Part shown: positions 8,854-17,380 of the stretch, in pieces
How positions within the stretch are numbered: position 1 is the stretch's first letter
Layout of the letters: the number at the start of each line of letters is the position of its first letter
From: Rhodococcus sp. RD6.2
Lineage (GTDB): Bacteria > Actinomycetota > Actinomycetes > Mycobacteriales > Mycobacteriaceae
Reading direction: 5' to 3'
Length of the DNA: 64,000 bases
Assembly (NCBI RefSeq): GCF_001040705.1
Contig: NZ_CVQP01000005.1
Coordinates: 661,477 to 725,476, forward strand
Notes under the pieces: generated by a model
What the model saw: the letters and a program-made list of their open reading frames with translations, nothing else
Database searches by the model: none
What the model was told of the DNA's origin: nothing
Translations under genes and position numbers: made by a program

Positions 8854-10256
8854 GATCCTTCCGTTGCTGTCGCGGTTTCGAGGTCGCACAACGCTTCCTC
8901 GAGTACTTCAGTCAAACGCTCGATATGCGGAACTGATTCCGGGGATCCGATACAGCCGAACTGGAGTTCGCCCGCGTAGTGACAGATCGTGATGTTCAGG
9001 TCGATACCGTCGAAAACGACGGAGACCGGGTACAGCTGCCTCAACAGGGCGCCGTTCCAGTACAACCACTGCCGTGGACCAGGAACGTTCGAAACCACCA
9101 GATTGAACGTGGGCCGCAAGTGAGGGGCGAGCGGCAACATCGTGGTCAGGTTCGGGACGAGGTCGGGCACCGCTGTCACCAAGGACGGGTACAGGCCCTG
9201 CTCGTGGATCCTCTTCTTGGCGGCGGTCATCGACCGCACGATCAGGTCCAGCCGATCGAGCGGATCAGCCAGGTCCGTTCCGAGGTTGCACAGCGCCAGG
9301 CCCACGGCGTTACCACCTGAGTCGGCGTCCATGCGTCTGCGGTGCGCCACGGGCACGAGTGCGATCAGGGGCGCGTCCGGCAACTCGCCCCGCTCCAGGA
9401 GGTAGGTCCGCAGCGCACCTGCGCACATCGCGAGGATCACGTCGCCACTGGAAGCGCCGCTGGCATCCTGCACGGACCTGATCCTCGCTTTCGGCCAAGA
9501 CCGGGCAGAGAAGGTCCGCGCTGGCGTGATCCTCGAGTTCAGCACACTCCTGGGAGCTTGCATCGGCAACACGGTGGCCTCTGACCTCAAGCCCGCGGCG
9601 ACCTTGCCGGCCTCGCCGAACAGGGCCCTACCGAGGATATCCACCGCAGTGACCATTCCCTCGGCAAGGTCGCGAGCCCGGCGGATGGAGCGACTCAACG
9701 ACCCCGTCTCGTCTGGGACGACGCTCGTCGGGGCCTCTCCGCCGTCGCACGCGAGGGGAACCGGCATGTCGCGCTCGCGTGGATCGGTGCTCAACGAACG
9801 CTCGACGAGACGCATCCCGGACATGCCGTCGAGCAGCGCGTGATGGATCTTCACGTAGAGGGCGAATCGTCCTCCCGGCAGGCCCTCGATCAGGTGGGCG
9901 TTCCACAGCGGTCCGGAGCGGTCGATCCGGACCTCGTGCAATCGTGCGACCAGCCGGTGGAGCTCCGTGTCTCCGGCCGGGGGGAGCAACACCGACCACT
10001 GCAGGTGCCGGCTCATGTCAAGGCGGTCGATGGTCTCCCACGTGGGTAGGCCGGCCGTGGACAACCGCGCGCTTGGTCGGCGCATGAGTGCCGGGTGCAC
10101 GCGCGTGCAGGTCGAGGCTCGCCGGTAGGCCAACTCGACGAACGTCTCCTGCTGGTCCTCGGCCGGGTCGAACACCATCAGGGCTGCGACATGCAGTGTG
10201 CGTGAACCGATCTCCCCGACGAGCAGCGCCAGGTCGATGGGCGAAATCAACTCCAT
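8850..10256 (-). CDS. WS/DGAT-family acyltransferase (first of three)
   Basis: The 468-aa product has the acyltransferase active-site motif HHxxxDG as HHALLDG (about residues 137-143), the C-terminal NVPGP-type segment and the usual length of wax ester synthase/acyl-CoA:diacylglycerol acyltransferases. These make triacylglycerol or wax esters from acyl-CoA at the cytoplasmic membrane; in M. tuberculosis tgs1 is DosR-controlled. GGAGG lies 6 nt upstream of the ATG. The duplicated 145-bp element with its perfect DosR-like box (10384-10397) ends 30 nt upstream. It is coupled to the esterase by an ATGA overlap. The paralogues are at 26429 and 55253. Confidence 0.92.
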   Translation of the reverse strand: MELISPIDLALLVGEIGSRTLHVAALMVFDPAEDQQETFVELAYRRASTCTRVHPALMRRPSARLSTAGLPTWETIDRLDMSRHLQWSVLLPPAGDTELHRLVARLHEVRIDRSGPLWNAHLIEGLPGGRFALYVKIHHALLDGMSGMRLVERSLSTDPRERDMPVPLACDGGEAPTSVVPDETGSLSRSIRRARDLAEGMVTAVDILGRALFGEAGKVAAGLRSEATVLPMQAPRSVLNSRITPARTFSARSWPKARIRSVQDASGASSGDVILAMCAGALRTYLLERGELPDAPLIALVPVAHRRRMDADSGGNAVGLALCNLGTDLADPLDRLDLIVRSMTAAKKRIHEQGLYPSLVTAVPDLVPNLTTMLPLAPHLRPTFNLVVSNVPGPRQWLYWNGALLRQLYPVSVVFDGIDLNITICHYAGELQFGCIGSPESVPHIERLTEVLEEALCDLETATATEGS

Positions 10257-10285
10257 CAGGCACCTCCGCGACGCGCACGCAGCGA

Positions 10286-10430
10286 TCGCTTCTCAGCTGT
10301 ACACCATCGGGTGGTGCCCATCCAGACTCCGCGGCGAGCCGCTGACCCTGCTGCCGGCTGGCGACCGATGACAACCGAACGAGGGGACCTTCGTCCCTGT
10401 GCGGCCCGCGTCTGCGTTGCGCTGATGACC
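10286..10430 (-). repeat. 145-bp inverted duplication, copy B
   Basis: This is the inverted partner of 2050-2194. Here the unit ends 30 nt before the WS/DGAT start codon, so it supplies that gene's leader and probably its promoter. Confidence 0.85.
10384..10397 (+). promoter_or_regulatory. Putative DosR box (perfect palindromic arms)
   Basis: GGGACCTTCGTCCC has perfect inverted arms around a 4-nt spacer, the same box as at 2083 within the duplicated element. It lies 128 nt upstream of the WS/DGAT start. Confidence 0.7.
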
Positions 10431-10710
10431 TTGGAAGTTGTGGTGTCGGACCATTCATCGACCGGACCTCGGTGCTGGTCCCCTGTTCGCGATGTGCGGA
10501 CACCGTCGTGCTGACCGACCCGAGCATCCGGCCCGCGACTGCGGTTGACTGACACACTCTTCCTCGGTTGCGGCACAGTGCAGCTCCTACGACGCTGCGC
10601 CCTTCTCAGGATCGCGCGGGTGGCGGGGAACACCGCCCCTGGGCTCTGCATGACCGCAGCAGCAGGGACCCAACCAACGAACTCTCCAATGGTGAACGAC
10701 CGGCATTCGG

Positions 10711-10875
10711 TCACACTGGCCGTGCTCGTCGGGGACTCGTCGGTCCGGGTGTGGACCCGGGAAACATCACATTCAGCCACCAGTCGCTCAGTGGGCTCGG
10801 GTCTGGCCACACGACATCCGGATCGGGGTCGGAATCGTTGCCCGACTGTTCCTGGTGACCTAGTTTGCGATGCAT
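10711..10875 (-). CDS. Candidate small protein (54 aa) below a DosR-like box
   Basis: ATG 10875 has GGAGA 4-5 nt upstream. The 54-residue product starts MHRKLGHQEQSG, then has an acidic, Pro-rich run (DSDPDPDVVWPDPSP), an aromatic patch (DWWLNVMF) and a basic tail SPRRARPV. I know no family for it. The best support is position: a DosR-like box (10933-10946) lies 58 nt upstream, the same distance seen for ppsA, the CBS gene and the SPFH gene. A longer frame starting at 11040 is possible but would run across the box. Coding status is uncertain. Confidence 0.35.
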   Translation of the reverse strand: MHRKLGHQEQSGNDSDPDPDVVWPDPSPLSDWWLNVMFPGSTPGPTSPRRARPV

Positions 10876-10932
10876 CTGTTCTCCTGATGGAACACCCGTA
10901 CTCAGTGAACATCCCGGCGGGAGGCGTCGAAA

Positions 10933-10946
10933 GGTCCAAATGTCAC
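10933..10946 (+). promoter_or_regulatory. Putative DosR-like box
   Basis: GGTCCAAATGTCAC (reverse strand GTGACATTTGGACC) keeps the 5-4-5 spacing and the GTGAC arm shared by other boxes here. No annotated-size gene follows; the 54-codon frame at 10875 is the nearest candidate. Confidence 0.45.
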
Positions 10947-11444
10947 CTCCTTCAGCGCCAGTGGTCGCAATCTGATGGGTAGGTGTTCGGCGTTCGCCGA
11001 CCGTGGGTGGACGGTTGCGAGTACGTGGGCTGAAGGTCACTGCGACGTGGCCGCGAACAGCACGGCATCGAGCTGGAGCACCGGCCTTCGGGCGCCCGCA
11101 TTACGGCGGGATCGTCGAGCAGCAAGGTGGGATCTCGCAGTCGGAGGGTGAAGCCCGGGTGTGCGACCAGCGGCTCCCCTATGCGGACATCGTCGGTAGA
11201 GTGACTGGATCTCTGTGGTGTACCTGGCTGGACCGACTGATGACACCCTGTCCGCGTGAACCGACCTCCTTCCACCCCACGTGACTGTCCGCCCCTCGCC
11301 CACATGTCTCTCTTTTCACCCTCGGCAGTGACGAAATCGGACGAGGCACGGCCCTTCTCCCCTATCAGCCTGGCCACGGAAGGCCGACACTGAAATTGCC
11401 CTCGTACAGGTTGGGCGAGGGCTGCAGTCCGAGGAGTGATCTCA
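10947..11444. other. About 500-bp non-coding or decayed stretch
   Basis: I see no gene with protein-like composition on either strand. Frames such as 10952-11467 minus are rich in Ser, Arg and Cys and cross several likely control sites. It should contain the promoter for the Met-rich peptide and nitroreductase; I find no DosR-like box close to them. Confidence 0.4.
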
Positions 11445-11552
11445 ATGCCCGCAGACCTCATGGCCATGTGTCACCAAATGATGATGTGGCTCCACCAGAT
11501 GGGCGTGCCGATGCCGCCGATGCACGACATGCCGCCGATGCCGGGCATGTGA
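11445..11552 (+). CDS. Met/His-rich micropeptide, 35 aa
   Basis: ATG 11445 is preceded by GAGGAG at good spacing (8 nt). The frame encodes 35 residues, 12 of them Met, with three His and one Cys: it starts MPADLMAMCHQMMMWLHQMG and continues with PMPP and HDMPP repeats to a final Met. This composition suggests a soft-metal (copper(I)) or heme-binding peptide, or a short amphipathic membrane peptide; these are inferences from composition only. It ends 72 nt before the nitroreductase start, same strand, so both are probably on one transcript. I know no named family. The clear ribosome site and clustered Met codons argue against chance. Confidence 0.6.
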   Translation: MPADLMAMCHQMMMWLHQMGVPMPPMHDMPPMPGM

Positions 11553-11624
11553 GCGCACATCCCGGAGTCGCCGGGTCGCACCGGCGCACGCCACGAACCG
11601 AGCGCGGACCGAGTTGGAGGAATC

Positions 11625-12614
11625 GTGGATGCCACAGTTCCCGATGTGAACGTCGTGCGCATCGCGGTCGATCTCGCAGGACGCGCCCCGTCTGTGCACA
11701 ACAGTCAGCCGTGGCACTGGACGTATTCGAACGGTCGTCTGGACCTGCACACCGAGCGCGCACGGCTTCTTCCCGAGGCAGATCCGTCGGGCAGGCAGCT
11801 GGTGATCAGCTGTGGGGCCGCGCTGCACCACCTGGAAGCGGCATTGACGACGTTGCGTTGGGCAACCGATGTGGAGCGCTTCCCGGACGGGACGAACTCG
11901 GACCATCTGGCGACCCTGCGCTTCCACCGGGACGCGCATCCCGCCGCGCACGACTTCGACCTCCTCGCCGCAATCCGCCACCGGCACTCCGATCGCCGAC
12001 CTTTCGGGCCGATCGGTGCAGGGCACCGTTTGCCGTCCGCGCTCCCCGACGTAGTGGGCGGACGGGCCGTGCGGGTCACCGTTCTGTCGGCAGACGCACG
12101 GCCGACACTGGCCGCGGCGACTCGCCTGACCGCCTCGGCACGGCGGTACGACGCCGCTTACCACGCCGAACTGTACTGGTGGACAGGTCATTTCGATCCA
12201 ACCGGAGGAATACCACCCGAGGCGCTGGCGACCGCGGAGAATCGTTCACATGTAGACATCGGACGCGGATTTCCCGATGGGCTCGACGACGACTCCGTCG
12301 AGGAGACTGACAAGTCGACCGTGCTCGTGCTGAGCACCGATGCCGACCACCGGCCAGATTGGCTCCAGGTCGGCGAGACACTGTCACTGGTGCTGCTCGA
12401 GGCCACGATCGACGGACTCGCGACCTGCCCCCTGACTCACCTGACCGAACTGAGGCAGAGCCGTGACATGGTCCGTGAGCTCATCCCCGAGGGCGGGTTT
12501 CCGCAGGTGCTGATCCGGGTGGGTGTCGCTACGAGCGAACGCGTTCCGCGGCAAACACCTCGGCGGCCGACGGGCTCTGCTCTCTCCGTCACTCCTCGTC
12601 CGCTGCGCCCCTGA
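11625..12614 (+). CDS. Acg-family (Rv2032-like) putative nitroreductase
   Basis: The 329-aa product carries the Acg signature near the N-terminus (APSVHNSQPWHW, about residues 21-32) and the two-lobed nitroreductase fold typical of Rv2032/Rv3131 proteins. In these actinobacterial proteins the flavin site appears covered by a lid and enzymatic activity is doubtful; several are DosR-regulated. GGAGG lies 7 nt upstream of ATG 11625. It follows the Met-rich micropeptide and is convergent with the P1B ATPase gene, their coding ends overlapping by 26 nt (12589-12614). A second Acg-like gene is at 59322. Confidence 0.9.
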   Translation: MDATVPDVNVVRIAVDLAGRAPSVHNSQPWHWTYSNGRLDLHTERARLLPEADPSGRQLVISCGAALHHLEAALTTLRWATDVERFPDGTNSDHLATLRFHRDAHPAAHDFDLLAAIRHRHSDRRPFGPIGAGHRLPSALPDVVGGRAVRVTVLSADARPTLAAATRLTASARRYDAAYHAELYWWTGHFDPTGGIPPEALATAENRSHVDIGRGFPDGLDDDSVEETDKSTVLVLSTDADHRPDWLQVGETLSLVLLEATIDGLATCPLTHLTELRQSRDMVRELIPEGGFPQVLIRVGVATSERVPRQTPRRPTGSALSVTPRPLRP

Positions 12615-14967
12615 CGTCCGGACTGTCGTTGATGCCCGAGAGCACGAAGTAGTTCTCCTCCTCCTGCACGAAGTGCAGTCGCAGCAACGCGTGTAGCCCG
12701 TACAGACAGGCGAGCAAATCCTCGGATCGGGCGGGATCGAGTTCGTCGTCCTCTTCCATCCGGCACCGATGGGTGTGCAGTCGACGCCCCAGCCGCGCGA
12801 TCTCGGCGTGCATCCGGCTCATGGTGGCGGTCGCCTCGCTGCTGCCGAGCGGCGAGGCCAGGGCGGGATACAACTGCGTCTCCTCGGCCTGTTCGTGCGG
12901 CAGGAGCGTGTCGACGAGAAAGTCGTCGGCGCGTCGCAGAAGCAGCGCGGTGCGGTGGGGGTCGTCGCCCGCCGCGACGAGCTGAGCCGTGTCGCGCAAC
13001 ACTCCGAGCCGGTCGCGCATCGCGTCGTGTTCGGCGGAGAATCGATGCAGCATTTCGTCGGTGCTCGCGGGGATGCCCCTGTCCCCCGTCCCGCCACCAC
13101 CCATGGCCCGGAGTGCGTTGAGTATGACAGCGACGTCGATCACCTCCTGTAGCAGTGCACCCACGGCAGGGGCGAGCAGTCCGGCCGCCGCGAACGCCAT
13201 GGCCAGCAGGGACAGTCCCATGCCTACGACGGCGCTCTCGACGGCAATGCGGCGGGATCTGCGGGCGATCTCCATCGCGTCTGCGAGGCGGTCGAGACGA
13301 TCGGTGGTGAGGACGACGTCGGCGGCTTCCGAGCTCGCGGTCGATCCGCGCGCGCCCATCGCGACGCCGACGGTCGCGGCGGCGAGAGCCGGAGCGTCAT
13401 TGATGCCGTCTCCGACCATGACGGTGACCGCGGACTCGCATTCACGTCGCACTCCCGCAACCTTGTCCGACGGGGTCTGCTGGGCGCACACCAGGTCGAG
13501 ACCGAGGACGGTTCCGATCTCCTCGGCAGGTTCGCGGCGGTCACCGGTCAACATGACGAGGCGATCGAGTCCGGCCGACCGCAGTCTGCGGAGGGTGCGC
13601 GGCGCGTCCCGGCGCAGCGGGTCGACGAACTGGACGGCACCTGCCAGGTCCCCGTCGACGGTCACCCACACGACGACCCCACCGTCGAGGGCGCTGCGTG
13701 TGACGACCCCGCGCGCCCACTGTGGGGCGTCGTCGGGGATCTGGCGGGCTCCGACGGTGACCCGGTGCCCGTCGACAGTCGCCGTCACGCCTGTGCCGGC
13801 TTCCTCGACGACGCGGCTGGGGTAGGACAGTGGCAGGCTGCGGGTTCTCGCCTCCTGAACGAGGGCGGCGGCGAGGACGTGGGGCGACACCTGGTCGGCG
13901 GATGCAGCGAGGCGCAGGATCTCGGCGGTGTCGACGCCTGGTGCGGCGACGACATCGGTTCCGGCGGGCCTGCCGGTGGTGAGGGTGCCGGTCTTGTCCA
14001 TCACGAGAGTGCGGGCGTGTCCGAGGTTTTCGAGTGCGCCGCCGCTGCGGATCACCACTCCGATCCGGGAGGCGCGGGAGAGTCCAGAGACGATTGCGAC
14101 GGGCGCGGCGAGCAGCAGTGGGCACGGGGTGGCGACGACGAGGACCGCGACTGCGCGCTCGGCAGTGCCGCTGAGCGCCCATGCGGCGAGGGCGAGTGCG
14201 AGGGCGACAGGGACGAACCAGGCGGCAACCTGGTCCGCGAGCCGGACGACCGGCGCGGACTCGGCGGCGGCGTCCCGGGCAAGCCGGACGACACCCGCGT
14301 AGGTGCTGTCCTCGGCTGTCGCGGCGGCCTCCATCTCGAAGACGTCAGCGGCGTTGACGACGCCGGATCGCACCGCTGCACCAGGATGATGCAGGACGTG
14401 CAGGGATTCTCCGGTGAGCGCGGATTCGTCGAGGGTCGCGTCTCCCCTGGTGACCCAGCCGTCGACCGGGACGGTTTCGCCCGGTCCAACCACTAGTGTG
14501 TCTCCGACGGCGATCTCGTCGATCGGCACGACTTCGACGTCATCGCCGACGCGTCGCCGTGAAGTGCGTGGGGCGCGGTCAACGAGGCTGTGCAGATCCT
14601 TGGAAGCTCGGCGGGATGCTGCGGCGTCGAGGCTTCGGCCGGTTCCCACCATGACGGCGACGAGCGCGCCTGCGAGGTACTCCCCCACCAGCAGGGTGCC
14701 GACAAGGGAGAGAACCGAGATGAGGTCGACTCCGATCTGCTTGTGACGCAGGGATCGCGCGACCCACCACGCCGACGGGACGATCGCGGCGACTGTGCCG
14801 ATCGCCCAGCAGAGGTCGGCGACACCGGGTTCGTCCGCGATCCAGGCGACACCGCCTGCCACCAACGCGGTGGCGGTCGTGACCAGCAGTGCGGGTTCGA
14901 CCACCCCGCCCCAGCGGGGGTCTGCGACCGGTTGCCCGGCAGGCCCTGTGGTGACCGAGGTGCCCAC
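12589..14967 (-). CDS. P1B-type (P1B-5-like) metal ATPase with C-terminal hemerythrin domain
   Basis: The 792-aa product is a heavy-metal P-type ATPase: actuator TGES (DESALTGESL), phosphorylation motif DKTGTLT, hinge GDGINDAP, and a transmembrane metal-site motif TPC (VATPCPLLL) in place of CPC. The last membrane helix has QEVxDxxxIxNALR. TPC plus this helix are marks of the P1B-5 (Nia, Ni/Fe export) group, whose members also carry a hemerythrin tail. Here residues about 640-785 form such a tail with HEQAEE and HFVQEEE diiron-type motifs. There is no N-terminal metal-binding domain. GTG 14967 lies one base after the acyl-carrier-protein stop; no good ribosome site is seen, so coupling is likely. 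It ends a six-gene operon. Confidence 0.88.
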   Translation of the reverse strand: MGTSVTTGPAGQPVADPRWGGVVEPALLVTTATALVAGGVAWIADEPGVADLCWAIGTVAAIVPSAWWVARSLRHKQIGVDLISVLSLVGTLLVGEYLAGALVAVMVGTGRSLDAAASRRASKDLHSLVDRAPRTSRRRVGDDVEVVPIDEIAVGDTLVVGPGETVPVDGWVTRGDATLDESALTGESLHVLHHPGAAVRSGVVNAADVFEMEAAATAEDSTYAGVVRLARDAAAESAPVVRLADQVAAWFVPVALALALAAWALSGTAERAVAVLVVATPCPLLLAAPVAIVSGLSRASRIGVVIRSGGALENLGHARTLVMDKTGTLTTGRPAGTDVVAAPGVDTAEILRLAASADQVSPHVLAAALVQEARTRSLPLSYPSRVVEEAGTGVTATVDGHRVTVGARQIPDDAPQWARGVVTRSALDGGVVVWVTVDGDLAGAVQFVDPLRRDAPRTLRRLRSAGLDRLVMLTGDRREPAEEIGTVLGLDLVCAQQTPSDKVAGVRRECESAVTVMVGDGINDAPALAAATVGVAMGARGSTASSEAADVVLTTDRLDRLADAMEIARRSRRIAVESAVVGMGLSLLAMAFAAAGLLAPAVGALLQEVIDVAVILNALRAMGGGGTGDRGIPASTDEMLHRFSAEHDAMRDRLGVLRDTAQLVAAGDDPHRTALLLRRADDFLVDTLLPHEQAEETQLYPALASPLGSSEATATMSRMHAEIARLGRRLHTHRCRMEEDDELDPARSEDLLACLYGLHALLRLHFVQEEENYFVLSGINDSPDVRGAADEE

Positions 14968-14968
14968 G

Positions 14969-15217
14969 CTAGGACGCCACTCGCGCGGCGACGTAGTCGG
15001 TGACGGCACGCAGCGTAACGAGGTGGTGATGGTCCGCCTCGGGAATGTCGACGCCGAATCGCGCGTGCAGTCGGACGAGGAAGTTCCGCCAGTCCATCGA
15101 GTCCAGGTCGACCTGGTCACGGAGGGGTTCGTCGGCGTCGAGCTCGTCCGGTTCGACTTCGGGGGCGATCTCCTGCAATGCCGCGACGACGGCGGCACCG
15201 ACCTGGGTTGTGTCCAT
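14969..15217 (-). CDS. Acyl carrier protein
   Basis: The 82-aa product has the phosphopantetheine attachment site DLDSMDW (Ser near residue 40), preceded by DEPLRDQV and followed by helix patterns of acyl carrier proteins. GAGGAG lies upstream of ATG 15217. It lies 10 nt after the dehydrogenase E2 gene and one base before the ATPase gene. What acyl group it carries is unknown. A dedicated carrier beside a 2-oxoacid dehydrogenase suggests that the acyl unit made by E1/E2 could be passed to it, but this is inference. Confidence 0.88.
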   Translation of the reverse strand: MDTTQVGAAVVAALQEIAPEVEPDELDADEPLRDQVDLDSMDWRNFLVRLHARFGVDIPEADHHHLVTLRAVTDYVAARVAS

Positions 15218-15227
15218 GTTCGACTCC

Positions 15228-16394
15228 TCAGAGTTCGTGCGGATGTTGTAGCCGCTTGCGGATGTCGAGGAGGAACTGTGCGCCGCGGTGCCCGTCGGAC
15301 ACCCGGTGGTCCGCGGCGAGGGTCGCGGTGACGACAGGAACGGCGCGGAGGGTCCCGTCGGAGACCCAGGGTCGCTCGGTAGTGGTGCCGAATCCGACGA
15401 GGGCGACCTGTGGTGGGTAGATCACCCCGAACACGGATCGCACACCCTGGTCGCCGAGGTTCGTCACCGTCAGCGTCGGGTCGGACATCTCCGAGCTGCG
15501 CATCGAACCGGCGCGTACTCGGGCGACCAGGTCGACCAGGTCGGCCATCAGCTGGTCGAGTGGTTTGTCGGCGGCGTCGTGGATGGCGGGGGCGACGAGC
15601 CCGCCCTGCCGCAGTGATACTGCCACACCGACGTGCACCGATTTCTGCGGGCGGAACTCGCCGTCGACCCAGAAGCCGTTCATCTCGGGGTAGCGGGTGG
15701 CTGCCAGTGCGACCGCCTTGAGGTGCAGTGCGGCCGTCAGGATTCGATCGGTGACCGGGCGGTCGGCGTTGACGCCGTCGAGCCAGCGCGTCGCGGAGTC
15801 CATCGGGATGTCCTCGGCGAGGTAGTAGTGCGGGATCTCGCGTTTGGATCGGCTCATCGCGGCGGCGATCACCCGGCGCATGCCGCGCCCCCTGTCGACC
15901 GAGTCGGGGGCCGTCGTCGAGGCGGCGGCGTGGCGTACGTCGTCGAGGGTGACGGATGCCTGCGGACCGGTGCCGGTGAGGGTGGTCGGGTCGACGCCGA
16001 GCGCGGCGGCTTCGCGCCGGGCCGCGGGCGAGATGTGTTGTCGCTGCGCCGGTCGGTCGGCGTGCGCAGGCGACGAGGAGGCAGGTGCCGGCGGTGCGGG
16101 CGCGCGGCTCGTGTCCGGTGCGGGGGCGCGGCTCGTGTCCGCGGTCGGTGCGGATTCGCCGGGCTCGAGCAGGGTGGCCAGTGGTGTGCCGACGGCCACC
16201 GTCGCACCAGGCTCGACGAGGAGCCGGTGGATCGTGCCCGCACTCCAGATCTCGACGTCGACGGCCGCCTTCACAGTGTCGACAGTGGCGACGGCCTGTC
16301 CACGTTCGACGGTGTCGCCTGGGTGGACAAGCCAGTCGGTGAGCGTGCCCTCCTCCATGTCGGAGCCCAACGACGGCAATACGAAGTCGTACAT
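15228..16394 (-). CDS. Dihydrolipoamide acyltransferase, E2 of 2-oxoacid dehydrogenase
   Basis: The 388-aa product has one lipoyl domain (residues 1-80; lipoyl Lys in DTVKAAVDVE, near 42), a Pro/Ala-rich linker with a repeated TSRAPAP unit (about 88-115), a peripheral-subunit-binding domain (ISPAARREAAALGVD, about 120-155) and a catalytic domain ending with HRVSDG (His near 365). It transfers the acyl group made by E1 to CoA. GAGGTGG precedes ATG 16394. It follows E1beta by 11 nt. No E3 (dihydrolipoamide dehydrogenase) is encoded nearby, so a housekeeping E3 must serve. Confidence 0.92.
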   Translation of the reverse strand: MYDFVLPSLGSDMEEGTLTDWLVHPGDTVERGQAVATVDTVKAAVDVEIWSAGTIHRLLVEPGATVAVGTPLATLLEPGESAPTADTSRAPAPDTSRAPAPPAPASSSPAHADRPAQRQHISPAARREAAALGVDPTTLTGTGPQASVTLDDVRHAAASTTAPDSVDRGRGMRRVIAAAMSRSKREIPHYYLAEDIPMDSATRWLDGVNADRPVTDRILTAALHLKAVALAATRYPEMNGFWVDGEFRPQKSVHVGVAVSLRQGGLVAPAIHDAADKPLDQLMADLVDLVARVRAGSMRSSEMSDPTLTVTNLGDQGVRSVFGVIYPPQVALVGFGTTTERPWVSDGTLRAVPVVTATLAADHRVSDGHRGAQFLLDIRKRLQHPHEL

Positions 16395-16405
16395 CGTGTT
16401 CCACC

Positions 16406-17380
16406 TCACCTGCCGCCGAGCAAGTTTCGTGCCGTGGAGACGATCGTGTCCACCTGGGGTATCGCCGCGTGTTCGAGGTGCCGGGGATACGGGACCGGGA
16501 CCTCAGCGCTGCACACCCGTTGTGGTGGGGCGTCGAGGTCGTAGAACGCCGACTCCGCGATGCGCGCGATGACTTCGGCGGCGAGGCTTCCGCTGCGCCA
16601 GCCCTCGTCGACGACGACGACGCGACGGGTCCTGGACACGGACGCGATGATCGTGTCGGTGTCGAGGGGCCGCAGGACACGCAGGTCGACGACTTCGGCG
16701 TCGATTCCCTCGCCCGCGAGCACTTCGGCCGCCGCGATCGTCTTCGGCAGACATCCACCGTAGGTGACGAGGGTGACATCGGTTCCGCTCCGGCGGATGC
16801 ACGCCGACTCGATGTCCACCGGCTGCAGCCGGTCGAGGTCGGCGGTCGTGTTGTAGAGGCGGACATGCTCGAAGATGACGACCGGGTCGGGATCGGCCAG
16901 GGCCGGGGCGAGCATGCCCCTCGCGTCGGCGACCGTCGCGGGGGCGAGGACTCGGATGCCAGGTATGTGTGCGTACCAGTTCTCGAGACTGTGCGAGTGT
17001 TGCGCGGCGAGTTGCCTGCCCGCACCGGTCGCCATCCGGACGACGACGGGCACCGAGAACTGACCTCCCGACATGTGCCGGAGACAGGCCGCGGTGTTCA
17101 CGATCTGGTCGAGCGCGAGGAGGCTGAAGTTGACGGTCATGATCTCGACGATCGGTCGCATGCCGCCGATCGCCGCGCCGATGCCGACACCGACGAACCC
17201 CAGTTCGGACAGGGGGGTGTCCCGGATGCGGTCAGGCCCGAATTCGTCCAGTAGTCCTTTCGACACGGCGTAGGTGCCGCCGTATCGGCCGACGTCCTCC
17301 CCCATCAGGAAGACGCGGGAGTCCGCGTGCATCGCCTCGCGGATCGAGTCGCGGAGGGCGTCGCGGTAGCTGGTGGTCAC
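16406..17380 (-). CDS. 2-oxoacid (pyruvate-type) dehydrogenase E1 beta subunit
   Basis: The 324-aa product shows the transketolase pyrimidine-binding domain ([18 protein letters not shown], about residues 24-42; [16 protein letters not shown], about 57-72) and the C-terminal transketolase domain ([16 protein letters not shown]). Together with E1alpha it decarboxylates a 2-oxoacid with thiamine diphosphate. GTG 17380 overlaps the E1alpha stop (GTGA) and has GGAGG 5 nt upstream. The subunit size fits pyruvate or acetoin dehydrogenases; substrate cannot be fixed from sequence alone. Confidence 0.92.
   Translation of the reverse strand: MTTSYRDALRDSIREAMHADSRVFLMGEDVGRYGGTYAVSKGLLDEFGPDRIRDTPLSELGFVGVGIGAAIGGMRPIVEIMTVNFSLLALDQIVNTAACLRHMSGGQFSVPVVVRMATGAGRQLAAQHSHSLENWYAHIPGIRVLAPATVADARGMLAPALADPDPVVIFEHVRLYNTTADLDRLQPVDIESACIRRSGTDVTLVTYGGCLPKTIAAAEVLAGEGIDAEVVDLRVLRPLDTDTIIASVSRTRRVVVVDEGWRSGSLAAEVIARIAESAFYDLDAPPQRVCSAEVPVPYPRHLEHAAIPQVDTIVSTARNLLGGR

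Noticed and set aside
10700-10800. Possible Usp pseudogene fragment sharing TRTDESP with the Usp at 30820
   Set aside because: The similarity covers only about 17 nt and a few residues beyond; no other Usp motif continues in frame, so chance cannot be excluded.
10256-10939. Minus-strand 227-codon frame with TTG start behind a near-perfect AAGGAGG and a stop overlapping the WS/DGAT start
   Set aside because: Its translation is Arg/Ser-rich with no pattern and passes through the duplicated regulatory element and the DosR-like box; the AAGGAGG overlaps the box at 10933 and is probably fortuitous.
16096-16145. Tandem repeat in the E2 gene
   Set aside because: It encodes the flexible TSRAPAP linker between lipoyl and binding domains, normal for E2 proteins.
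12589-17025. A single open frame of 1478 codons on the minus strand covering the P1B ATPase and most of the upstream genes
   Set aside because: Only the first-transcribed part is noise: upstream of 14967 it runs in the wrong frame of ACP, E2 and E1beta and is Arg/Ser/Thr-rich. The true ATPase starts near 14967.
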